From: Alphaproteobacteria bacterium
GTDB taxonomy: Bacteria; Pseudomonadota; Alphaproteobacteria; Micavibrionales; CSBR16-224
Direction: 5' to 3'
DNA length: 11,505 nt
Assembly: GCA_006226225.1 (NCBI GenBank)
Contig: SBHI01000219.1
Location: 1 to 11,505 of the forward strand
Both the position numbers and the translations under genes were made by a program. The first letter of the stretch is position 1. Each line of letters opens with the position of its first letter. Below the pieces are notes generated by a model. It ran no database searches. It was not told the origin of the DNA and worked only from the letters and a program-made list of their open reading frames with translations. Of this stretch, positions 6,650-11,505 are shown piece after piece.

Positions 6650-7564
6650 TTAATCGAAGGTCGTGACTTCCGCCGCGTATTGCTGCAATGCGCTCTGCTC
6701 TTTCCAGTTCATCACGCAGTTGCCGCCTTCGTGCTGCGCCTGTTTCAATGCGCGTTTGGCATTGTTGAAAATATCATCGATTTTATCACCGGGAACCGGT
6801 TCCGCCACACCGAAAGAGGCGGTGACATAGCTTGGATCGAAAGAACCGTCCAGATAGACCGGTGCCTTTGAAATCTGGTCACGAATCCTGTCCATAACCG
6901 AACAGGCATCCAGAATATCAATATGTTTCAGCGACAGGACGAATTCACCGCGCCCAAGGTGATAGGCATCATCGAAAGAGCGGATTGATTTCATCAGCAT
7001 CGCACCGACATGGGCATAGATTTCATCCATCGTCTTCCGCCCGTGCTGCTGCATCAGGGCGGGAACGGCATCAATTTCAAGATTGCAGACACAGAACGGG
7101 TCGCCTTTACGGTCACGGCGATCCAGTTCACGCGCAACCTCGTTTTTCATACCGGCAACGCTGCGCAAACCTGTGGCCGGGTCAAGCCCCATGCTGCTGC
7201 CCGCCAGCTCCTCGCTTAGGCGCCGCACCTGCTGGATATAGGCGATCAGGCGGTGTTCCACTTCGTTATAGGCTTCCAGCGTCATTTGCGTGCCTTCCTG
7301 CGCCAGACGCACGCATTTCGCGGCCTCGTCAGCCAGCTCGTCATGCAGACGGTGTAATTGGGAGGCGGCGTTTTCATCCATCTCGCCCTTGGAGGCGGCA
7401 TCAACACACCACGCAACCAAAGCCACGGGAATTTCAAATGTTTCTGCAGCGGCCTGTGCGGGGAAAAAAGCAACACGCATCACATGACCGAACCACTCCA
7501 TATGAGCTTCAATATCGGTCAGCAGCATATCACTCGACAAAACAGAGGCGTATTGAAGTGCCAT
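6650..7564 (-). CDS. CZB-like/GGDEF protein with degenerate cyclase motif, DgcZ-like architecture
   Basis: This 304-residue soluble protein has two parts. Residues 15-85 resemble a chemoreceptor zinc-binding (CZB) domain as in E. coli DgcZ: AHMEW (H21, W24), C53 and LHRLH (H71, H74) recall its zinc ligands H22, C52, H79 and H83, though the second His pair is spaced by three rather than four and the usual xGxW after the cysteine is absent. A helical linker leads to a GGDEF domain starting at DPATGL (128-133). The metal-binding LDID is LEID (162-165), the following FKxxND motif is lost (VPALMQQ), and GGDEF reads GRGEF (204-208). The inhibitory c-di-GMP site RxxD is kept as RSFD (195-198), exactly five residues before GRGEF. 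The likely role is c-di-GMP binding rather than synthesis (inference). The ATG at 7564 has AGGA two bases upstream, unusually close. tgt lies 74 nt upstream on the same strand. Confidence 0.82.
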   Translation of the reverse strand: MALQYASVLSSDMLLTDIEAHMEWFGHVMRVAFFPAQAAAETFEIPVALVAWCVDAASKGEMDENAASQLHRLHDELADEAAKCVRLAQEGTQMTLEAYNEVEHRLIAYIQQVRRLSEELAGSSMGLDPATGLRSVAGMKNEVARELDRRDRKGDPFCVCNLEIDAVPALMQQHGRKTMDEIYAHVGAMLMKSIRSFDDAYHLGRGEFVLSLKHIDILDACSVMDRIRDQISKAPVYLDGSFDPSYVTASFGVAEPVPGDKIDDIFNNAKRALKQAQHEGGNCVMNWKEQSALQQYAAEVTTFD

Positions 7565-7587
7565 TTTCCTAAAGCCGGTCCTTTGAC

Positions 7588-7640
7588 AACCTGTTCCTTA
7601 CCTAATTACAGGATAGCAAGCAAATCGCTAATAACAGGTT
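7588..7640. repeat. 8-bp inverted repeat in the tgt to GGDEF-gene gap
   Basis: AACCTGTT (7588-7595) and AACAGGTT (7633-7640) are perfect inverted copies 37 nt apart. The second overlaps the TAA stop codon of tgt. A third partial element, ACAGG at 7608-7612, could pair instead with CCTGT at 7590-7594. There is no T-run, so this is not a clear terminator. It could be an mRNA structure or a protein site, or chance. Confidence 0.3.
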
Positions 7641-8808
7641 AAGAAACGCACCACTCTTTTTCAAGCGGCTTGAGTGTGTCATTGGCAAGCGCGGTGCGCA
7701 GCTCACGCATCAGGCGGTTCATGGTAAAAACATTGTGCAGGGATAAAAGCTGCATTCCCAGCATTTCTCCGGCACGGAACAAATGATTCAAGTAGGACAG
7801 GGAATAGCTTTGGCAACACGGGCAGGCGCAGCTTTCATCCACCGGGCCTGATTCCTCTTTAAAACGTGCATTACGCACATTGATACGCTCTTTTTCCACG
7901 CCTTTTTTCAAAGCCCAGCCGTGGCGTGCCAGACGCGTCGGTGACACACAGTCAAAGGTGTCCATGCCCAGTTTGACGCCTTCAAAAATATCGCGAAAGC
8001 CGCCGATCCCCAGCAAATGCACCGGACGCCCTTCCGGCAGATGCGGCGTACAGTAAGAGACGACTTCATACATTTGCTCTTTATGGCCGCCCAGCGACCC
8101 GCCGACAGCTGTTCCAAAGAAACCGCTGTTTTGCAGCCATTCGCAGCATTCCTTGCGCAAATCGGGATAGATGCCACCTTGTACAATGCCGTACATGACC
8201 TGCTTTCCGTCATCCTTGCGTTTCCATTCCGCCAATGAGCGGTCGCCCCAGCGCATACTCATCGCCATCGAGCGCGCCGTATAATCCTTATCCACATGGA
8301 AAGGCGTGCATTCATCCAGCTGTACGATCAGATCCGCCCCCAGCTTGCGCTGAATATCAATGGATTTCTCCGGTGTCAGAAATATTTTGCGACCATCAAG
8401 ATAAGAGCGGAATTCCGCTCCTTCTTCGGTAATTTTCAATACGCTTTTATTGCGCTTTTGCAGACCGCGGCCTTTGATTTCATCCGCAACCGAGCCATGG
8501 CCGAGAGAGAAAATCTGGAAACCGCCGCTATCGGTCAGCATCGGGCCATCCCAGCCCATAAATTTATGCAGCCCGCCCATTTTTTCAATTAGATCGGGGC
8601 CGGGCTGAATCATCAGGTGATACGTGTTGGACAGAATGATATCCGTCTGACAATCCCGCATCTGGGTCGGGGTCAGGCCTTTAATCGAAGCCTTTGTACC
8701 GCAGAAAATAAAATTCGGCGTATCGATCGTGCCGTGCGGTGTTGTCAAGACACCCAGTCTTGCATGACTGTCCGAAGCCTGATGTGTGATATCGAATGCG
8801 AAAGACAT
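7639..8808 (-). CDS. tgt: tRNA-guanine(34) transglycosylase (queuine tRNA-ribosyltransferase)
   Basis: Tgt exchanges guanine for preQ1 at wobble position 34 of GUN-anticodon tRNAs on the way to queuosine. The 389-residue product has the general-base region MLTDSGGFQIFSL (D93), the substrate-recognition LDE (D165), GIVQGG (207-212) and the nucleophile motif FDCVSPTR (D286). The structural zinc site reads CACPCC (C327, C329, C332) with H358 in SLHN. Length is typical. The ATG at 8808 (MSFAFDITHQ) is preferred because AGGGGGA lies about 9 nt before it; an in-frame TTG ten codons further up has no support. SPTR and the GIGGFRDIF segment differ from the more usual MPTR and GVGTPEDI, suggesting a less common Tgt branch. 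It lies directly downstream of the rpmB terminator with almost no room for a promoter of its own. No other queuosine gene is in the window. Confidence 0.96.
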   Translation of the reverse strand: MSFAFDITHQASDSHARLGVLTTPHGTIDTPNFIFCGTKASIKGLTPTQMRDCQTDIILSNTYHLMIQPGPDLIEKMGGLHKFMGWDGPMLTDSGGFQIFSLGHGSVADEIKGRGLQKRNKSVLKITEEGAEFRSYLDGRKIFLTPEKSIDIQRKLGADLIVQLDECTPFHVDKDYTARSMAMSMRWGDRSLAEWKRKDDGKQVMYGIVQGGIYPDLRKECCEWLQNSGFFGTAVGGSLGGHKEQMYEVVSYCTPHLPEGRPVHLLGIGGFRDIFEGVKLGMDTFDCVSPTRLARHGWALKKGVEKERINVRNARFKEESGPVDESCACPCCQSYSLSYLNHLFRAGEMLGMQLLSLHNVFTMNRLMRELRTALANDTLKPLEKEWCVS

Positions 8809-8831
8809 TTGGAAATTCCCCCTGATGTGCC

Positions 8832-8867
8832 AAAACAAAAAGGGACGCTGATAGGCTGTCCCCTTTT
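8832..8867 (-). terminator. Rho-independent terminator after rpmB
   Basis: On the - strand AAAAGGGGACAGC (8867-8855) pairs with GCGTCCCTTTTT (8848-8837) over a 6-nt loop, with one G-U pair and one bulged A. The run TTTTTGTTTT (8841-8832) follows. It starts about 28 nt after the rpmB stop codon and ends only 24 nt before the tgt ATG. Confidence 0.8.
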
Positions 8868-8895
8868 GAAAATCTTTGCTCTGCCGGAAAGCAGT

Positions 8896-9183
8896 TTAAG
8901 CGGCGAGACGTTTCGCCTGCAATTCGCGGCGGATTTTTCTCAGCTCGGCCGGCAGTTTGCTTGCCGCCGTACCCAGAACATAAGCATCAAAACCGCCTTT
9001 ATGTTCGATGGTGCGGATGGCCGATGTGGAAACACGCATGCGAATCTTACGTTTCAGCGTTTCGCTGTAAAAAGACGTTTCCTGCAAATTCGGCAGAAAG
9101 CGGCGGCGGGTTTTGTTATGTGCGTGGGACACATTATTGCCCGTCTGGACGCCTTTTCCTGTTACTTTACAAAGCCGTGTCAT
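8896..9183 (-). CDS. rpmB: 50S ribosomal protein L28
   Basis: L28 is a small basic protein of the large ribosomal subunit. The 95-residue product has the hallmark N-terminus CKVTGKGVQTGNNVSHAHN followed by KTRRRFLPNLQ, a central block with RMRVSTSAIRTIEHKGGFDAY and a basic C-terminus. Alphaproteobacterial L28 is usually longer than the 78-residue E. coli protein, and this one follows that pattern. GAGAG lies 7 nt before the ATG. A strong TTGACA promoter with a leader of about 84 nt precedes it, and an intrinsic terminator follows. This makes rpmB a mostly monocistronic unit, as expected for a highly expressed ribosomal protein standing apart from the large ribosomal operons. tgt is next on the same strand. 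Confidence 0.97.
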   Translation of the reverse strand: MTRLCKVTGKGVQTGNNVSHAHNKTRRRFLPNLQETSFYSETLKRKIRMRVSTSAIRTIEHKGGFDAYVLGTAASKLPAELRKIRRELQAKRLAA

Positions 9184-9273
9184 TGTTGTTCTCTCTTATC
9201 CAAAATTATTCTAAACCACAGGCAAAGCCGCTTTCAGCACTGCTTTCCCTCGAATTACCTCTAACGAAGGCAG

Positions 9274-9302
9274 AATTTACGCAATATCCCGCGCCCTGTC
9301 AA
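9274..9302 (-). promoter_or_regulatory. Sigma70-like promoter of rpmB
   Basis: On the - strand a perfect -35 TTGACA (9302-9297) is followed, after an optimal 17-nt spacer, by TAAATT (9279-9274), four of six consensus bases. It begins just after the T-run of the slipin terminator, and the leader to the rpmB ATG would be about 84 nt. Confidence 0.62.
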
Positions 9303-9305
9303 GTC

Positions 9306-9350
9306 AAAAACAAAAAACACGCGGGAAGGATAAATCACCTACCCGCGTGT
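9306..9350 (-). terminator. Strong rho-independent terminator of the nfeD-slipin operon
   Basis: On the - strand ACACGCGGG (9350-9342) pairs perfectly with CCCGCGTGT (9325-9317); the stem can extend inward with AGG/CCT past one A-A mismatch. TTTTTGTTTTT follows (9316-9306). It starts 14 nt after the slipin stop codon. Confidence 0.9.
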
Positions 9351-9364
9351 CAAATATTCGGAAT

Positions 9365-10138
9365 TTATGCCGATTTCTTTTTCGTGACGGCGATCTCGTC
9401 CATACCGAACTTTTTCAGAATATCCATCGGCAGCGGCAAAATGATTGTCTGCGTCTTATCATTGGCGATAGTCTGGAAGGCATTCAGATAACGAAGCTGC
9501 ATCGCGCCGGATTCTTCCGCCAGTGTGACAGAGGCTTCAACCAGTTTTTTGGCGGCTTGCGCCTCACCTTCCGCGTGAATGATTTTCGCGCGACGTTCCC
9601 GCTCGGCCTCGGCCTGTTTGGCGATGGCGCGGATCATGCTGACATCAATATCAACGTGTTTGATTTCAACATTGGACACCTTAATACCCCATGCATCGGT
9701 CTGGGTATCCAGAATTTCACGGACATCGGCACTTAATTTATCACGGTTGGACAGCATTTCATCCAGATCGTGCTTACCGAGAACCGCCCTGAGCGTGGTT
9801 TGTGACAATTCGCTGGTGGCGCGCATGAAATCCGCCACTTCGTTGATCGCGTTTTGCGGCGCAACGACACGGAAGTAAATCACCGCATTCACTTTTACGG
9901 AGACGTTATCATGCGAGATGATATCCTGGCTGGGTACATCGATGGTACGCACACGCGTATCCACGATGATCATTTGTTGCACGAACGGGATCAGGATGAT
10001 CAGACCGGGGCCTTTAATTCCCGTATAGCGACCAAGTGTATAGACAACGCCACGTTCGTATTCCCGCAGGATTCGGATCGCTGCGGCAAGGAAAATGAGT
10101 GTTAATAGCGCGAGAAACGCGATAATTCCGTATTGCAT
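9365..10138 (-). CDS. SPFH/Band-7 slipin (stomatin-like) membrane scaffold protein
   Basis: This 257-residue protein belongs to the stomatin/prohibitin (SPFH) superfamily, whose members oligomerise at the inner membrane and organise lipid domains or partner proteases. It has one N-terminal membrane segment (about 3-22), then the slipin signature EYERGVVYTLGR (26-37) and GPGLIILIPFVQ (43-54). The SPFH domain follows, with IDVPSQDIISHDNVSVKVNAVIYF (66-89 region). An alanine/glutamate-rich coiled coil begins near 170 (KQAEAERERRAK) and contains AEGEAQAA. The C-terminus is short and lysine-rich. AGAGGAG lies 10 nt before the ATG. The NfeD gene ends 47 nt upstream on the same strand, the classic NfeD-slipin operon, in which the NfeD protease is thought to act on the slipin C-terminus (as shown for the archaeal pair). 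A strong terminator follows. Confidence 0.95.
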   Translation of the reverse strand: MQYGIIAFLALLTLIFLAAAIRILREYERGVVYTLGRYTGIKGPGLIILIPFVQQMIIVDTRVRTIDVPSQDIISHDNVSVKVNAVIYFRVVAPQNAINEVADFMRATSELSQTTLRAVLGKHDLDEMLSNRDKLSADVREILDTQTDAWGIKVSNVEIKHVDIDVSMIRAIAKQAEAERERRAKIIHAEGEAQAAKKLVEASVTLAEESGAMQLRYLNAFQTIANDKTQTIILPLPMDILKKFGMDEIAVTKKKSA

Positions 10139-10185
10139 TCTATTTAAGCTCCTCTAAAGCGGTTTGTATTCATTGTTTTCATTGT

Positions 10186-11505
10186 CTATGCATTGCCCGC
10201 AGCATCTTCTTGCGGCGCAATAATCAGTTTCAGCCCGTCAACCTTGACGATTTTTACCATGTCACCTTTGCGGAAGCTGCGGGATTCTTCAGGTACGGCT
10301 TGCCAGATTTCGCCCATCACGCGGACTTCTCCGCGGCCATTGGCCCATTTCAACACTTCCCCATTACTGCGAAGAATACCTTCCTCACCTGTGGTAACAG
10401 GGCTGCGCTGTCCTTTCATGGCAAAGGCCAGTACCACCGTCAACAGCAGGAAGCTTGCCCCCGTTGCAGTGGCGATTGTCCACCATGACAACCCGTAGCC
10501 TGTCAGTTCCGGCTCGTAGAGAATGGTTGCCCCCAATGCAAAGGACACCGCCCCCCCTATGCCAAGCACCCCGAAGGATGGCACCAAAGCCTCTCCGGCC
10601 ATAAAGCCCATCCCCAGCAACAGCAGAGCGACCCCAGCGTAATTCACCGGCATGACATTCATCGCAAACAAACCCAGCACGATACAAATCACACCGATCA
10701 CGCCCGGCACAAAGGTGCCCGGATTGGCGAATTCATAAATCAAGCCGTAACCGCCCAGCGTCATCAGCAGGAAGGCCACATTCGGGTCGGTAATAATCAT
10801 CAGAATTTGCGTGCGCCAATTGGTTTCTTTCTCGATAATCTTGGCGTTTTTCGTATGCAGGGTGCGGTCGCCCGTATCCTGCATTTTCACAACGCGTCCA
10901 TCCATTTGTTCGACAAGATCTTCAACATTTTCAGCAACAATCTCGATCACATTTTCTTCAATCGCTTCGCTGGCTGTCAGCGTGGCCGCCTGACGTACGG
11001 CCTTTTCCGCCCATTCGACATTCCGCCCGCGTAATTCGGCAAGGCCGCGGATATAAGCCGTGGCATCATTCATGGCTTTATGGGCCAGCGCGTCACTATT
11101 GGCGGGTTCCTGCGGCTTTTGTGTCGGTGCGGTTTTTTTCTTGATGCCTTTTTTATCGCCGTCTTCCTGCTGCGGCTGATTATCAATCGGCCCCTCGCCT
11201 GAAATACTGATCGGCGTCGCCGCACCGATATTGGTTCCCGGTGCCATTGCCGCGACATGGCTGGAATACAGGATATAAGTTCCGGCGCTGGCAGCATGTG
11301 AACCGGGCGGGCTGACATAAGTCACGACCGGCACTTTTGATCCCAGAATGGTTTGCGTAATATCGCGCGTCGATGTCAGCAAGCCGCCCGGCGTGTGCAT
11401 TTCAAGGATCAATGCCTCTGCATTCGCCTCCCCTGCCTGTTCGACATTGCGTTTAATGTGGTCATGCACGACAGGGCCGATAATGCCCGTCACTTTAATC
11501 ACATA
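10186..11505 (-). CDS. NfeD-family membrane-bound serine protease (ClpP-class), N-terminus off the right edge
   Basis: This is a long-form NfeD protein: a ClpP-class serine protease domain, a membrane domain and a C-terminal OB-fold NfeD domain. The frame stays open to the window edge (a TAT codon precedes the GTG at 11502), so the signal peptide and first strand are missing and 439 codons are visible. Numbering from that GTG, the oxyanion loop is TPGG (37-40), the nucleophile serine is S72 in HAASAGTY, and the general-base lysine is K142 in HKAMNDA, matching S97 and K138 of archaeal PH1510. Membrane helices fill about 242-360. The OB-fold (about 367-430) includes EEGILRSNGEV, GEIWQAV and GDMVKIVKVDGLKLIV-like strands. 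A 34-residue insert rich in Q, K and P (about 104-137) splits the serine and lysine regions. It is the upstream partner of the slipin gene. Confidence 0.94.
   Translation of the reverse strand, partial: YVIKVTGIIGPVVHDHIKRNVEQAGEANAEALILEMHTPGGLLTSTRDITQTILGSKVPVVTYVSPPGSHAASAGTYILYSSHVAAMAPGTNIGAATPISISGEGPIDNQPQQEDGDKKGIKKKTAPTQKPQEPANSDALAHKAMNDATAYIRGLAELRGRNVEWAEKAVRQAATLTASEAIEENVIEIVAENVEDLVEQMDGRVVKMQDTGDRTLHTKNAKIIEKETNWRTQILMIITDPNVAFLLMTLGGYGLIYEFANPGTFVPGVIGVICIVLGLFAMNVMPVNYAGVALLLLGMGFMAGEALVPSFGVLGIGGAVSFALGATILYEPELTGYGLSWWTIATATGASFLLLTVVLAFAMKGQRSPVTTGEEGILRSNGEVLKWANGRGEVRVMGEIWQAVPEESRSFRKGDMVKIVKVDGLKLIIAPQEDAAGNA

Noticed and set aside
8809..8838. Ten-codon N-terminal extension of Tgt from a TTG at 8838
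   Set aside because: The TTG lies inside the rpmB terminator T-run, has no ribosome binding site, and the ATG at 8808 has a good one.

Overview
The window looks like ordinary chromosomal DNA of an alphaproteobacterium. The evidence is the style of MotA (alphaproteobacterial loop signatures), a 95-residue ribosomal protein L28 with the alphaproteobacterial N-terminal block, a nearly even base composition with GC-rich third codon positions (judged by eye), and several sigma70-like promoters of the TTGACA type. A motile free-living or predatory lineage of the Rhodospirillales/Micavibrio kind would fit, but species cannot be named from the sequence alone.

Layout. A leftward membrane protein gene runs off the left edge (1-437). 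It is divergent from a rightward arginase-superfamily gene (608-1534), which is followed by the flagellar stator pair motA (1614-2477) and motB (2521-3513). motB converges with, and overlaps by 13 bp, a leftward Na+/Ca2+ exchanger-type antiporter (3501-4811). From there to the right edge every gene reads leftward: an unknown two-helix membrane protein (4928-5716), upp (5804-6454), a CZB-like/GGDEF protein with a degenerate catalytic motif (6650-7564), tgt (7639-8808), rpmB (8896-9183), and a slipin/SPFH (9365-10138) plus NfeD-type membrane protease (10186 to beyond the right edge) operon.

How the genes work together. MotA and MotB form the ion-conducting stator that turns the flagellum. The NfeD and slipin genes are a classic pair acting together at the membrane. 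upp salvages uracil, tgt modifies tRNA wobble positions, and rpmB supplies a 50S subunit protein; these appear to be separate transcription units. Strong intrinsic terminators follow the slipin gene and rpmB, and convincing promoters precede rpmB and upp.

No mobile elements, CRISPR arrays, tRNA or rRNA genes were seen. No stretch longer than 300 bases lacks a gene. I did not find an obviously new multi-gene system. The best leads are the GGDEF protein, which has lost its catalytic signature but keeps the c-di-GMP inhibitory-site motif behind a zinc-binding-like N-terminus, and the arginase homologue, whose substrate-recognition positions differ from true arginases.
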